This document shows, piece by piece, positions 36,763-47,162 of a DNA stretch of 64,000 nucleotides. This stretch comes from Lampropedia aestuarii. Its GTDB lineage: Bacteria > Pseudomonadota > Gammaproteobacteria > Burkholderiales > Burkholderiaceae_C. The notes below the pieces were generated by a model that saw only the letters and a list, made by a program, of their open reading frames with translations, searched no databases and was not told where the DNA came from. The translations under genes and the position numbers were made by a program. The stretch is from positions 142,179 through 206,178 of the forward strand of contig NZ_SSWX01000005.1 of assembly GCF_004803635.1 (NCBI RefSeq), given 5' to 3'. Numbering within the stretch: position 1 is the first letter of the stretch; each line of letters begins with the position of its first letter.

Positions 36763-38424
36763 ATGCTGCAACAACAAGACAGCTATGAGGCCGTGCGCCG
36801 GGACTTTGCTTGGAACATTCCCGAGCACTACAACATGGGCGTCGATGTGTGTGACAAATGGGCCGAACGCGAGCCCGAACGCCTGGCGTTGATCCATGTG
36901 AGTGAGCAGGGCCAGACGCACTACAGTTTTGGCCAACTCAAAGCACAATCGAATCAGCTGGCGAATGTACTGCGCAGTCTGGGCACAGAGCGTGGTGACC
37001 GCGTCGCCATTTTGTTGCCACAAGCGCCTGAGACCGCATTGGGCCATATTGCCAGCCACAAGCTGGGTGCTATTTCGATTCCGCTGTTCACGCTGTTTGG
37101 TGAAGAGGCGTTGGCATATCGCTTGGGCAATTCCGGCGCGCGGGTCGTCATCACCAATGCTGAAGGGGCGCGGCGTGTGGCTTTGCTGCGCGCGCAGTTG
37201 CCTGACTTGCAACATGTTTTGTGCATGGATGGCGCAGTACATGGCGCGCTGGATCTGCATGCTGCAATGGCGGCGCACAGCGCACAGTTTGAGCCCGTGC
37301 AGACCTTGGCCGATGACCCAGCGGTGCTGATCTACACCTCGGGCACGACCGGCCAGCCCAAGGGCGCTTTGCATGCACACCGTGTGTTGCTGGGCCATTT
37401 GCCTGGCGTGGAAATGAGCCATGATTTTTTTCCCCAGCCAGGCGACCGCATCTGGACGCCGGCTGACTGGGCCTGGATCGGCGGACTGCTGGATGTGCTG
37501 ATGCCCGCGCTGCACCATGGCGTGGCGGTGGTCGTGCGGCGCTTTGAAAAGTTCACGCCCGAGGCGGCGTTTGACTTGATTGAGCAGCAGCAGATACGCA
37601 ATGCGTTTATTCCGCCCACGGCTTTGAAAATGATGCGTGCAGTGGCTGATGTGCCAAAGCGCTGGAAGCTGAACATGCGCAGCATTGCCAGCGGTGGTGA
37701 GTCGCTTGGCAGCGAGCTGTTGGAATGGGGGCGCAGCACTTTTGGTTTGACCATCAACGAGTTTTACGGCCAGACCGAATGCAATATGCTGGTGTCGTCC
37801 TGTGCTGCGCTTGAGCCAGCCAAGCCCGGCAGCATGGGGCGTGCCGTGCCTGGCCATACATTGGCGATTGTCGATGACCAAGGCCAATTGCTGCCACCAG
37901 GCACGCAGGGCCTGATTGCGGTGCACAAACCCGACCCGGTGATGTTTTTGGGCTACTGGAATAATCCGGCCGCCACCGAGGCCAAGTTTGTAGGCGATTG
38001 GTTGCTCACCGGCGATGTGGGCGTGCAGGATGCGCAAGGGCGTTTTGCTTTTGTTGGCCGTGATGACGACGTGATCACCTCGTCGGGCTACCGCATCGGC
38101 CCTGGCGAGATTGAGGATTGCTTGCTGGGCCACCCCGATATTCGGCTCGCGGCCGTGATTGGCAAGCCCGATGCGCAGCGCACCGAAATCGTCAAAGCGT
38201 ATGTGGTGCTGCGCGAGGGCATCATGCCGGATGAGGATTTGACCAAAGAGATTCAAAACTGGGTCAAGACCCGTCTGGCTGCGCATGAGTATCCCCGTGA
38301 GGTCAGCTTCGTTGAGGCTTTGCCAATGACCACTACTGGCAAGATCATCCGCCGTGAACTGCGCGAGCAAGCCGCAGCTGAAGCACAGCAGCAAGCGCAG
38401 CTAACACAGCGCCAATCGGTCTAA
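36763..38424 (+). CDS. AMP-forming acyl-CoA synthetase
   Basis: 553 residues. Adenylation signatures: YTSGTTGQPKGALHAH (P-loop-like), NEFYGQTECN and the catalytic lysine in TTTGKIIRRELR. The N-terminal DFAWNIPEHYNMGVDVCDKW resembles medium-chain/benzoate-type ACSM acyl-CoA synthetases. It activates a carboxylate to acyl-CoA, so it most likely acts on the compound brought in by the TRAP transporter encoded just upstream (85 bp). Acid specificity unknown. Confidence 0.93.
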   Translation: MLQQQDSYEAVRRDFAWNIPEHYNMGVDVCDKWAEREPERLALIHVSEQGQTHYSFGQLKAQSNQLANVLRSLGTERGDRVAILLPQAPETALGHIASHKLGAISIPLFTLFGEEALAYRLGNSGARVVITNAEGARRVALLRAQLPDLQHVLCMDGAVHGALDLHAAMAAHSAQFEPVQTLADDPAVLIYTSGTTGQPKGALHAHRVLLGHLPGVEMSHDFFPQPGDRIWTPADWAWIGGLLDVLMPALHHGVAVVVRRFEKFTPEAAFDLIEQQQIRNAFIPPTALKMMRAVADVPKRWKLNMRSIASGGESLGSELLEWGRSTFGLTINEFYGQTECNMLVSSCAALEPAKPGSMGRAVPGHTLAIVDDQGQLLPPGTQGLIAVHKPDPVMFLGYWNNPAATEAKFVGDWLLTGDVGVQDAQGRFAFVGRDDDVITSSGYRIGPGEIEDCLLGHPDIRLAAVIGKPDAQRTEIVKAYVVLREGIMPDEDLTKEIQNWVKTRLAAHEYPREVSFVEALPMTTTGKIIRRELREQAAAEAQQQAQLTQRQSV

Positions 38425-38434
38425 AGGAGCACTT

Positions 38435-39109
38435 ATGATGGAGCTGTACCACTGCGTGAGTGCGCGTTCGTTTCGTCCCTTGTGGACCTTGGCCGAATTG
38501 GGCAAAGTCCATGGGCGGGATTACCAGCTGACGGTTATGCCGTTTCCGCCCAGAGTACACCAGCGTGATTTTTTGCAATGCAATCCATTGGGCACCGTGC
38601 CTGCGTTCCGAGATGGCGGCGTGTGGATGACCGAGTCGGCGGCGATCACGCAGTATTTGGTCAGCCGTGAGCCAGAGTCGGCGTTGGCGCTAACCCCGGC
38701 GGATGCCGACTATGGCGCTTGGCTCAATGCGCTGCATTATGGGGAGGCGACCCTGACCTTCCCGCAAACTTTGGTGTTGCGTTATGGCCGGTTTGAGAGC
38801 CCTGAGCGTTTGCAGCCGCAGGTGGTAGAGGATTACCAGCGTTGGTTCTTGGCACGCTTGAAAGTCCTGGAGCCGCAACTGCAGCAGCGCGATTGGTTGT
38901 GCGCACAGCGTTTTACGGCAGCTGATATTTCGGTGGGCTATGCCTTGATGCTGGCAGACGGCTTGGGCTTGCTGCCAATGGCGGGCCCAGCGACGCAAGC
39001 CTACTGGCAGCGTTTGCAAAGCCGTGCAGGGTTTCAGCAGGCGTTGCAGGTGCAGGCCGAGGCGGCACGGGCCCAGGGTGTGCCTGAGGCGGCAGCTTTT
39101 AAAGCCTGA
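38435..39109 (+). CDS. Glutathione S-transferase family protein
   Basis: 224 residues from 38435 (AAGGAGC upstream; tandem ATGs). Thioredoxin-like N-terminal domain (MMELYHCVSARSFRPLWTLAELG, with NPLGTVPAFRDGG and ESAAITQYL for glutathione binding) and an all-helical C-terminal domain (RFTAADISVGYALM). It lies 10 bp after the acyl-CoA synthetase gene and may process or detoxify a pathway intermediate. Could be a beta-etherase or isomerase type; not decidable. Confidence 0.9.
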   Translation: MMELYHCVSARSFRPLWTLAELGKVHGRDYQLTVMPFPPRVHQRDFLQCNPLGTVPAFRDGGVWMTESAAITQYLVSREPESALALTPADADYGAWLNALHYGEATLTFPQTLVLRYGRFESPERLQPQVVEDYQRWFLARLKVLEPQLQQRDWLCAQRFTAADISVGYALMLADGLGLLPMAGPATQAYWQRLQSRAGFQQALQVQAEAARAQGVPEAAAFKA

Positions 39110-39274
39110 TTGGGGACGGTGCTGTCCAGCGCAAGCGCCTATTGTGTCAATGTGAAGGACACATAGCTTTACAAGCGGGCGACACGCGCACACAAGCACG
39201 ATACCTACCGAATGCAGAATTCACTCATCGCCAAAGCACATCCTGTGCAAGGGCACTTTAAAAGGATGAATGAG

Positions 39275-39712
39275 ATGACTTTTGCTACATCGTTGCGTAT
39301 TGTGCTGGCCACGTCTGTATTGGCTGGCAGTGTTTTTACAGTGCAAGCCCAGGGCCATGCCCAAGAAGGTCGAGGTGCAGAGCAGTACAAGCGTGACCAG
39401 GTTGCACATACCGCTGAGCTTAAAGACAAGTTGAATTTGTCAGACAAGCAACAAGGCGCTTGGGAGCAATACCAGGCAGCTATGGAGTCGGATCGACCCG
39501 CGCGTCAAGCGCATGAAGCACGTGCAGAAAAGCCGACGCTTACAGACGAGCAAAAAGCAGAGCGTAAGCAGCAGCGTGATGCGCGCAAACAAGCCAAAGA
39601 AGAGGCCAGAAAAGCCTTTTATGACCAGCTGACACCCGCGCAGCAACAAGTGTTTGATGCCGAGGAAAAACACGGTAAATCGCCACCTGACAGACAGCAA
39701 CGCGCAGAGTAA
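39275..39712 (+). CDS. Small periplasmic Spy/CpxP-like protein (LTxxQ-type)
   Basis: 145 residues from the ATG at 39275 (AAGGA upstream). A Sec signal (TSLRIVLATSVLAGSVFTVQAQ) precedes a highly charged helical body (KLNLSDKQQGAWEQY, then a Lys/Arg/Glu-rich coiled stretch) and LTPAQQQVFD, an LTxxQ motif as in Spy/CpxP stress chaperones. No metal ligands obvious. Role: probable envelope-stress or metal-stress chaperone; inferred from composition. Confidence 0.7.
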   Translation: MTFATSLRIVLATSVLAGSVFTVQAQGHAQEGRGAEQYKRDQVAHTAELKDKLNLSDKQQGAWEQYQAAMESDRPARQAHEARAEKPTLTDEQKAERKQQRDARKQAKEEARKAFYDQLTPAQQQVFDAEEKHGKSPPDRQQRAE

Positions 39713-39802
39713 AGCGCCCCTTGTTTGAGTAGCCCACTAGCGCGTCCTGGACGCGCTGGTGGGCATTGCCAACGGTTGGTTGGCCTGAGCGTGCGAGTGA
39801 TG

Positions 39803-40765
39803 TCAGGCCTCGTTGCCTGCCACAATGGACATTGCCGCCATGCGCACAGCAATGCCAAAAGTCACCTGTGGCAAGATCACGCTTTGCTGGCCATCGGCCA
39901 CGTCGGAGTCGATTTCTACGCCACGGTTGATTGGGCCAGGGTGCATCACAATCGCGTCGGGCTTGGCCCAGCGCAGTTTTTCCTGGGTCAGACCAAAGTT
40001 CTGGAAGTACTCTTGGCTCGATGGCAGCAGCGCGCCGCTCATGCGCTCGTTTTGCAGGCGCAGCATGATGATCACGTCGGCGTCTTTGATGCCTTCTTGC
40101 AGGTTGTCAAACACGCGTGCACCCATTGCGGTGAAGCTCTCTGGCGCCAAGGTGCGTGGGCCGACAATGCGCACATCAGGACAGCCCAGCGTGGTCAGGG
40201 CGTGTATGTCAGAGCGGGCCACACGTGAATGCAGCACATCGCCGACAATGGCCACCGACAGATTGGTGAAGTCTTTCTTGTAGTGGCGGATTGTGTACAT
40301 GTCCAGCAACCCTTGGGTCGGATGGGCGTGGCGGCCATCGCCTGCATTGACCACGTGCACGTGCGGGGCGACGTGCTGGGCGATCAGGTAAGGCGCGCCC
40401 GATTCGCTGTGGCGCACGACAAAGATATCGGCCGCCATCGCAGACAGGTTGGCGACAGTATCCAGCAGGGTTTCACCTTTGGCCGTGGACGAACGTGTGA
40501 TGTCCAGCGTGAACACATCGGCCGACAAGCGTTTGGCCGCGATGTCAAAGGTGGTGCGGGTGCGCGTGCTGTTTTCAAAAAACAGGTTGAAGACGCTTTT
40601 GCCACGCAGTAGCGGGACTTTTTTGACTTCGCGGTCGCTGACCGAGACGAAGTTGCTGGCCGTGTCCAGAATATGCGTGAGAATCTCGCGCGACAGGCCT
40701 TCGGTGGAGAGCAGGTGGATCAACTCACCGTGTTTGTTCAGTTGGGGGTTGTGGCGTGCCAGCAT
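39803..40765 (-). CDS. pyrB: Aspartate carbamoyltransferase catalytic chain
   Basis: 320 residues. Carbamoyl-phosphate binding [17 protein letters not shown] (STRTR), [14 protein letters not shown], and [15 protein letters not shown] are intact. It makes carbamoyl aspartate in pyrimidine synthesis. It follows pyrR by 20 bp. In many betaproteobacteria a pyrC-type gene comes next in this operon; here none lies downstream before the convergent Spy-like gene. Confidence 0.96.
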   Translation of the reverse strand: MLARHNPQLNKHGELIHLLSTEGLSREILTHILDTASNFVSVSDREVKKVPLLRGKSVFNLFFENSTRTRTTFDIAAKRLSADVFTLDITRSSTAKGETLLDTVANLSAMAADIFVVRHSESGAPYLIAQHVAPHVHVVNAGDGRHAHPTQGLLDMYTIRHYKKDFTNLSVAIVGDVLHSRVARSDIHALTTLGCPDVRIVGPRTLAPESFTAMGARVFDNLQEGIKDADVIIMLRLQNERMSGALLPSSQEYFQNFGLTQEKLRWAKPDAIVMHPGPINRGVEIDSDVADGQQSVILPQVTFGIAVRMAAMSIVAGNEA

Positions 40766-40785
40766 GGTGGTGTCTTAGGGCGTCG

Positions 40786-41301
40786 TTACGCTTGTTCAAT
40801 GGCAAAGTGCAAACTACCGCTGTCTTGGCGGGCCAGTGCCAATTTCTGGCTGGCGGGCAGGGACAGGCGAGCGGCTGCGTAGGTCGCTTCAATGGGAAGC
40901 TGGCGACCTGCGCGGTCGACCAGTACTGCCAGTCGCACGCGGGCAGGGCGCCCGTAATCAAACAGCTCGTTGAGCACGGCGCGGATTGTGCGGCCGGTGT
41001 AGAGCACATCGTCGAGGACCAGAATGTCGGCGCCGTTGACATCAAAATCCAGACTGGTCTGCGCGCTGTTGGTGAGGCCGCGCTGCGCAAAATCGTCGCG
41101 GTGCAGCGTTGACGACAGCGTATTGGCTTGCTGGGACAGTTGCAGATCCTGAATCAGGCGCTCGACCAGCCAGACGCCGCCCGAGGTAATGCCAGCGAGC
41201 TTGGTGTCTTTCTCTAGCAGGCGTGACACACCGGCGCGCAGGTCGCTGTAGAGGCTCTCGGCATCCAGTGCCAGAAAGCCTGAAGAGGAAATTTCCGTCA
41301 T
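40786..41301 (-). CDS. pyrR: PyrR, pyrimidine operon regulator / uracil phosphoribosyltransferase-like
   Basis: 171 residues. PRPP-binding loop ILVLDDVLYTGRTIRAVLNELFDYGRP is clear (VLDDVLYTGRT), with RLIQDLQ and RAGRQLPIEATYAA following. In Gram-positive bacteria PyrR binds mRNA; in betaproteobacteria a role in attenuation is not established. Overlaps ruvX by 4 bp, so ruvX-pyrR-pyrB is one operon. Confidence 0.93.
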   Translation of the reverse strand: MTEISSSGFLALDAESLYSDLRAGVSRLLEKDTKLAGITSGGVWLVERLIQDLQLSQQANTLSSTLHRDDFAQRGLTNSAQTSLDFDVNGADILVLDDVLYTGRTIRAVLNELFDYGRPARVRLAVLVDRAGRQLPIEATYAAARLSLPASQKLALARQDSGSLHFAIEQA

Positions 41302-41798
41302 GGCAGATTCCTTAAAAACTGAGTGAGGATGATAGCCGCAGATTGCGCATCGACCTGGCTCTCGCCAGCGCCGCCAGCCAGGGCCTCGGTGGTGCTGTAG
41401 CGCTCATCGACGCCAAAGACGGCCAGACCAAAGCGGCCATGCAAGCTGCGCATGAATTTGCGCGCCAGGGCGGTGTTGTCGTGTTCGGCGCCATCAGGGT
41501 GAAACGGAATGCCCACCACCAGCGCATCGGGTTGCCACTGCGTGATATAGGTTTGTGCCAGCGGAAACTGCGCCTTGCCTTGGGCAGCCAGAACACCGAC
41601 TGGATTGGCACTGGCCAACAGGCGCGTGCCAAAGGCCACGCCGGTTCGTTTGGTGCCGAAGTCAAATGCCAAAAACGTGCCCCATTGCGGCGGCACGGTG
41701 AGGCTGCCCTCAGGCAAACCCAATGATTCGACAAAAGCGGTGCTGCTCATGCGCAGCTCCGGAGCGAGGCGCGTGTCTGCACCGTTTGGTAGATCCAT
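41298..41798 (-). CDS. ruvX: Putative Holliday junction resolvase RuvX/YqgF
   Basis: 166 residues, or 150 from the ATG at 41750. Family motif FLAFDFGTKRTGVAFG (RNase H-like, catalytic Asp), VGIPFHPDGAEHDNT, and FGVDERYSTTEAL (acidic pair). YqgF is thought to act in pre-16S rRNA processing. Starts 12 bp after yqgE. Confidence 0.94.
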   Translation of the reverse strand: MDLPNGADTRLAPELRMSSTAFVESLGLPEGSLTVPPQWGTFLAFDFGTKRTGVAFGTRLLASANPVGVLAAQGKAQFPLAQTYITQWQPDALVVGIPFHPDGAEHDNTALARKFMRSLHGRFGLAVFGVDERYSTTEALAGGAGESQVDAQSAAIILTQFLRNLP

Positions 41799-41810
41799 GG
41801 ATGCATTGGC

Positions 41811-42401
41811 TTAGGCATGGCCTGGCGTGCTGACCATGCGCAGCGGATCAACCCCCAGCAACTGAAAGGCCTTGGCATAGCGCTCCGAGGGCGTCAGCGT
41901 GAAGAGCCAGTCGGCATCGGTTTGCACGGTCAGCCAGGCATTAGCGGCCAGCTCGCTCTCGAGCTGGCCTTCGTCCCACGACGAGCAGCCCAAGGCCATG
42001 AGCGCTTTGCGTGGGCCAATGCCCTGGCTCATGTCGTTCATCACGTCTTTGGAGGACGTCATTGCCAAACCAGCTGTCACCGGAAGGGACGACGCATATT
42101 GCTTCTCGCCCTCCAGGACATGGGCTTCGTGCAGCACAAAACCGCGGTCTTGGTGCAGTGGGCCGCCCATCAATACCGGCAGGTCGGCCAAGTCATCGCG
42201 TGCCAAACTCAGCTCCAGGCGCGAGAACAGGTGACGCACATTGATGTCGGTGGTTTTATTGATGATCAGGCCCAAAGCGCCTTGGGCATTGTGCTCGCAC
42301 ACATACACCACGCTACCGCCAAATAAGTCGTCCTCCAGGCCAGGAGTGGCAATCAACAGGTGACCTGTGAGGTCAATGGGGTGGTCTTGTTTGGACGGCA
42401 T
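41811..42401 (-). CDS. YqgE/AlgH family protein
   Basis: 196 residues. Seen: DLTGHLLIATPGLEDDLFGGSVVYVCEHN near the start (LTGHLLIA, PGLED, VVYVCEHN), then GPLHQDRGFVLHE and WDEGQLESELA and ALGCSSWDEGQ, the DUF179 pattern. Role unknown; usually beside ruvX as here. It is the first gene of the four-gene operon. Confidence 0.94.
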   Translation of the reverse strand: MPSKQDHPIDLTGHLLIATPGLEDDLFGGSVVYVCEHNAQGALGLIINKTTDINVRHLFSRLELSLARDDLADLPVLMGGPLHQDRGFVLHEAHVLEGEKQYASSLPVTAGLAMTSSKDVMNDMSQGIGPRKALMALGCSSWDEGQLESELAANAWLTVQTDADWLFTLTPSERYAKAFQLLGVDPLRMVSTPGHA

Positions 42402-42699
42402 AGGCTGATTTTAAGGCAATGTCGAAGGCTGTTTGGACTGGCGCTTAGTGTCCCACGTAAAAGGACATGATTAGGGTTTTGCAGAGTTTCCCGAGGCGAT
42501 GCTGCATCGGTATGACGCGGATGGGCGGTTCGGTATTGAAATGGGCCACTTTGGCGTTTTTCTGCATGCTGCGCTGCCTGGGCCCAGTACGCTGGCGACG
42601 TGCATGACAAAGGTGCTTTTTGATCTGTCAATCCACAGTTACTATTCGGTCTTAGACCGCGCAGTCTGATGCTGCGCACCACATGAATGAGGGCATATC

Positions 42700-45694
42700 A
42701 TGGTTCTATGGGGAGTCATCTGGGGGGCAGTCATTGGTTGGCTGTGCGATTCCTATTGGTGGGGACCAATCGGTGTGTTCGCAGGTGCGTTGATCGGGGC
42801 GCTGGCAGGCTGGACCTTGCGCAATAGCGTTCGCAGCGAGTTTGCGCGCCTGCATAGGCAAGCCCAGCAGGCAGCTGCGCCCACCAAGCAACAGGAGCGG
42901 GCCATCGCGCGTGATGCTGGCCCCAGCGTTTCAGGCGCAGCGGCCACAGACTATGTGGACGAGCCGCTTGAGGCGTTTGCTCAGCGCGACCCTCATGGCG
43001 CGCGCGATCCATTGGCTACTGCTTCAGCTTCTGCTTCTGTGCCAGTTGCTGCAGCAGCGGTCCGTTTTGAGTCCGAGCCGGTGAACCCTGCACAGTGGCA
43101 AGAGTCGCTGAGCGCTTATGGGATCAGTGAGGCAGCGAGTCTGTCGAGCCAACGCCCAGTTGCAGCAGCGCGTACGCCTGATGCAGCCGAACCGACGGTG
43201 CTGGCGCGTTGCAGCGCAGCGGTACGCAATTGGTTGACCAGCGGCAATGTGGTGGCGCGCCTGGGTGCGTTGATGCTCTTTGTGGGGTTGGCGTTTTTGG
43301 CCAAATGGGCGGCTGACAATTCCATGTTCCCGCCCGAGGCCCGCTTGGCAGCGATTGCGCTGGTAGGCATTGGTTTGTTGCTGCAAGGCGCACGCATGTC
43401 GGCAGCCAAACCGGCCAAGGCTGCCGAGCAAGAGCAGGCACGCAGCTTAGGTTCTGCGACTGCCCGTTTTGATTATGGCGTGCTGCTGCAGGGCCTGGGC
43501 GTGGCAGTCTTGTATTTGGCGATTTTCTCGGCGTTCAAACTCTATGGCTTGCTGCCAGCCAGCTGGGCGTTCGTGCTGATGGTGTCGGTGTGCGCGCTCT
43601 CCAGTGCCATTGCGGTTCTGCGCAGCGCCCAGGCGCTTGCCTTTGTGGGGTTTGCTGGCGCGTTTGCCACGCCAGTGCTGCTCTCTGATGGTTCTGGCAG
43701 CCATGTGAGTTTGTTTGGCTATTACTTGTTGCTGAATCTGGCCATTGTGGGTTTGGCCTTTGTGCGGCCTTGGCGCGCTGTCAATGTGCTGGGCTTTGTG
43801 GCGACTTTTGGTGTCGCCACTTTGTGGGGCGTGCTGCGCTACCAGGCCAGCTACTATGCTACCAGCCAGGTATTTTTGCTGACGTTTTTTATGATTTATT
43901 TGCTCATTGGCCTGCTCTATGCGTTGCGCCATGGCGCAGAACGCCAGCACAAGGTCGATGCGACGCTGGTGTTTGGCCTGCCCATTGTGGTTTTGGGCTT
44001 GCAAGTGAATTTGGTGGATTTCAGCGAATATGGCGCGGCACTGTCAGCCGTGCTGGGGGGGGGCGCTCTATATTGTGCTGGCATGGCTGCTGCGTCAGCG
44101 CACCAGCGAGGCGGGGCGCTGGCTGGTGCAAAGTTATGCGGCGATTGGCTTGCTGCTGGTTACCGTGGCTGTGCCACTGGCGCTGGAGCAGCAAATCACG
44201 GCGGCGGTGTGGGCATTGGAAGGGGCTGCGGTGTACTGGCTCTCACGCCAGCAAGGGCTCAAATGGGGCTGCGTGCTCGGTGTCGTCTTGCAGGCTGTGG
44301 CCGGTGTGCTGATGATGGATGCACTCGACAGCCGCTATTACGCGATGCTATATGCACCCGAACCAGTGGCGCGCCTGCCGTTTGTCAATGCCGATTTTCT
44401 CTCTTGCCTGTTCATGGCCGTGGGCGCTGGGGCGATCTCGTGGTGGTCACGCCATGACCCTTGGCCGCGCAGTGCCGGGGCGAACTTGGCCGCGTGGCTG
44501 CAGCATCTGAGTGGTGTCGTCAGCGTGGTCTTGTTCGTGGTTGGCTTTACTTGGGCCTTGCAGGGCTTGTGGGCGCAACTGCAACCCAGTGTCTGGCAAG
44601 CGTTTGCGCACAGCGCAGTGCTGTTGGCGTGGCGGGTGCTGGGCTTTATGGCGTTGGTGGCGGCTGCTCAGTGGGCGGCGCAGCGTTATGACTGGAGAGG
44701 CGCGCGCCTGGCCGCTTATGCCATGTTCCCAGTTGTGGCATGGCATGTGTTGGTGGCGGTCTGGGAGCTCCATTGGGGTTGGGCCGAGCTGGCGTTATGG
44801 AGTGTGATTGCGGTGGTGTATCTGGCTGTGCTGCAGCGCGCAGACCGCCGCGGCCCGGTGCTGTACTGGCGCGTCGTGCATACTGCCAATGTGGTATTGG
44901 GATTCTTGCTGTTAGGACGCAGTTTGGTGAGCCTGGCCGATTGGGCGCAGCTGTGGCAGTCTGATTGGTCGGCCGTGGCTGGCACCTTCAGTGCGATTGT
45001 GGTGCTTTTGTTGCTCAGCCGCGCAGCTTGGTGGACAGGCACGCCCCAGCGCTGGCCGCTCAATCGTTTCCGCCCTGACTACTTGCTGCATGCAGGCGCT
45101 GGCGTCGCCTTGCTGGTGGGCATATGCACACTGGTCACGGCTTGTTTGGTGCGTGGCAAGGTGGCACCTTTGCCGTATGTGCCGCTGCTCAATCCGGTTG
45201 ATTTGACGGTTTTGCTGGGTGTGGCTGCGATTGCACTGTGGCGTTTGCGGATTGCGCAAGCCCCTTGGGTCGCAGCGGCTTCGGTATGGACGTGGCGCAG
45301 CAGTTGGCTGGCCATTGCCGCCTTGGGCTTTGTCGTGCTCAACACCATTTGGTTGCGCGTGGCCCACCATTATTTTGGCGTGCGCTGGCAGGTCGATGCA
45401 TTGGCCGATTCCTTTGTGGTGCAAGCCGGTTATTCGGTGCTGTGGACGGTGCTGGCCTTGCTGGCGATGCTGTGGGCGCGCCGCGTGGGCCAACGCTTGC
45501 TGTGGCAAGCCGGTGCAGGTTTGTTGGCCGTCACCGTGCTTAAAATGCTGCTGGTCGATATGGCCAATAGCGGTGGGGGAGAGCGCATTGTGGCCTTTAT
45601 TGCCGTGGGTGCGTTGATGGTCGCGATTGGTTATTTCGCCCCCATGCCGGCAGCGCGCAAAGCCGCTGCAACCGATGATCCTGTGACACCTTAA
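42700..45694 (+). pseudogene. DUF2339 multi-pass membrane protein, split by a G9 tract
   Basis: Together about 990 codons. The N-terminal half (42700 to about 44060) is a hydrophobic protein with a Gln/Ala linker followed by many transmembrane helices (GLAFLAKWAADN, GVAVLYLAIFSAFKLYGLL). The reading frame breaks in a run of nine Gs at 44055-44063: after it only the +1 frame (to 45694) continues with ALYIVLAWLLRQRTSE and further helices. Removing one G (G8) restores one continuous DUF2339 ORF ending next to the DUF3999 gene, its usual partner. This may be a sequencing or assembly error, or a phase-variable tract. Function unknown. Confidence 0.8.
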
Positions 45695-45704
45695 GAGAGT
45701 ACGT

Positions 45705-47141
45705 ATGCAGTCAGTTGCACGCCAGCAAACACACCAAAACGCCGGCCGGTATGCGGTCTTCTTCGTGTGCGCTGTTCTGGCTTGTGTATGGCAAGCCCAG
45801 GCCCAGCCTGTCAGCCGTTTTGCCTTGTCGGCCGATTTGGCGATGCCTGCCAGTGCGTCTGTCGTGCGCATGAGTGTGCCCACTGAGGTATTGGCCGGTA
45901 TGCATTCCCAGCAAGGCGATGATTTGCGGCTTGTCAATGGCGTCGATGCGATGCTGCCTTTTGCCATCACGGCCGAGTTGGGCGCGGTGCAGGCGCCCGC
46001 GCCCACGCAAGTGCTGCGCGGCTATCGGATAGAAGCGCCGGCTGCATTGGCGCAGCAAACGCCCAGCCTGCGCATCATTGAAAACGATGGGCGCCGTTTG
46101 GTGGAGCTGGGCGCCAGCGAGTCTGCTCAGCCGCAACAGCGTTTGCGTGGTTTGCTCTTCGACACGCGTGCGGTCGACAAACCCGTGCAAAGTATTGAGA
46201 TTCGCGGTGAGCTGCCGCGCAATGAGCTGTTGCAGGTCACGCTGATGGGCAGCCGTGATTTGAAGGACTGGTACCCGGTGGCCCAGCCGCAGCCGCTGTT
46301 TCAGTTTGACGACGAGGGGCCTGGTAATTCGCGCATTAGGCTCAATGCCTCGCAGTCATTGAAGGGCCAGTACCTGCGCCTGAGCTGGGCCGATTCGGTG
46401 CAGTTCCCTGAGGTCGATCTGGCACTGGAGTTTGAGGCCGAAACCGCTGCGCGCGAGCCTGATTATTGGCCTCTAGGGCCTGCTGTGAAGCAGGGCGATA
46501 CCTTTGCCGAGTGGTTGTTGCCAGCGGGCTATGCCGTGCAAGGGTTGCGCCTGCAGTCGCGAACGGCCAATAGCTTGTTGCCAGTGCGCATTTTGACGCG
46601 TGAGCGCGATGAGCAGCCTTGGCGTATGGTGGGCAATACGGTGGTCTATAGCCTGCCAGCGCAGGCGGCTGAGGCGAACGGCGCAGCACAGCCTCAGAGC
46701 AATGCTGCGCTGGCGGTAGCGCACTCCTTGTCGCGCCAGTTGCGCATCGAGGTGGACCAGGGCTTCTCGCTGGCCCATAACCCGATCGAGGCGGGCTTGG
46801 AGTACACGCCTATGCAGGTGGTGTTTGTGGCCTCAGGGCCTGGGCCATTTCGCTTATTGGCAGGCGCCGATGCCGTGCCACCGATGCGCTTGCCCTTGAC
46901 CACCGTGATGCCAGGCTACCAGCCGGGCATGGAGCACCGCTTGCCAGAAGCGCAGGTGCTGGCAGTAACGCCAGTGGTGCAGCCCGAAGCGCCAAGCGCG
47001 GGCTTTGTCAGCCGATGGCTGAACCAAAAACTGCTGTTGTGGGGCATTTTGATTCTGGCCGTGTGCGTATTGGCTGCGATTGCGCTGAGCGTTTTACGCA
47101 CTAGCCAGGCCGAGCGCGAGTCTGGTAAACCCAGATCCTAA
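45705..47141 (+). CDS. DUF3999 family protein
   Basis: 478 residues, signal peptide (GRYAVFFVCAVLACVWQAQA), a beta-rich periplasmic region (e.g. RYRIEAPAALAQQTP-like, DLKDWYPVAQPQPLFQFDDEG) and one C-terminal membrane helix (LLLWGILILAVCVLAAIALSV). DUF3999 genes usually sit next to DUF2339 genes, as here (10-bp gap). Probably an envelope complex of unknown job. Its TAA stop begins a copy of the TAAGCGCCTGTTC motif. Confidence 0.85.
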   Translation: MQSVARQQTHQNAGRYAVFFVCAVLACVWQAQAQPVSRFALSADLAMPASASVVRMSVPTEVLAGMHSQQGDDLRLVNGVDAMLPFAITAELGAVQAPAPTQVLRGYRIEAPAALAQQTPSLRIIENDGRRLVELGASESAQPQQRLRGLLFDTRAVDKPVQSIEIRGELPRNELLQVTLMGSRDLKDWYPVAQPQPLFQFDDEGPGNSRIRLNASQSLKGQYLRLSWADSVQFPEVDLALEFEAETAAREPDYWPLGPAVKQGDTFAEWLLPAGYAVQGLRLQSRTANSLLPVRILTRERDEQPWRMVGNTVVYSLPAQAAEANGAAQPQSNAALAVAHSLSRQLRIEVDQGFSLAHNPIEAGLEYTPMQVVFVASGPGPFRLLAGADAVPPMRLPLTTVMPGYQPGMEHRLPEAQVLAVTPVVQPEAPSAGFVSRWLNQKLLLWGILILAVCVLAAIALSVLRTSQAERESGKPRS

Positions 47142-47162
47142 GCGCCTGTTCAAAGCCAAGCT

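Noticed and set aside
36748..38394. A 548-residue minus-strand frame
   Set aside because: It is the complement of the acyl-CoA synthetase, which has all adenylation motifs.
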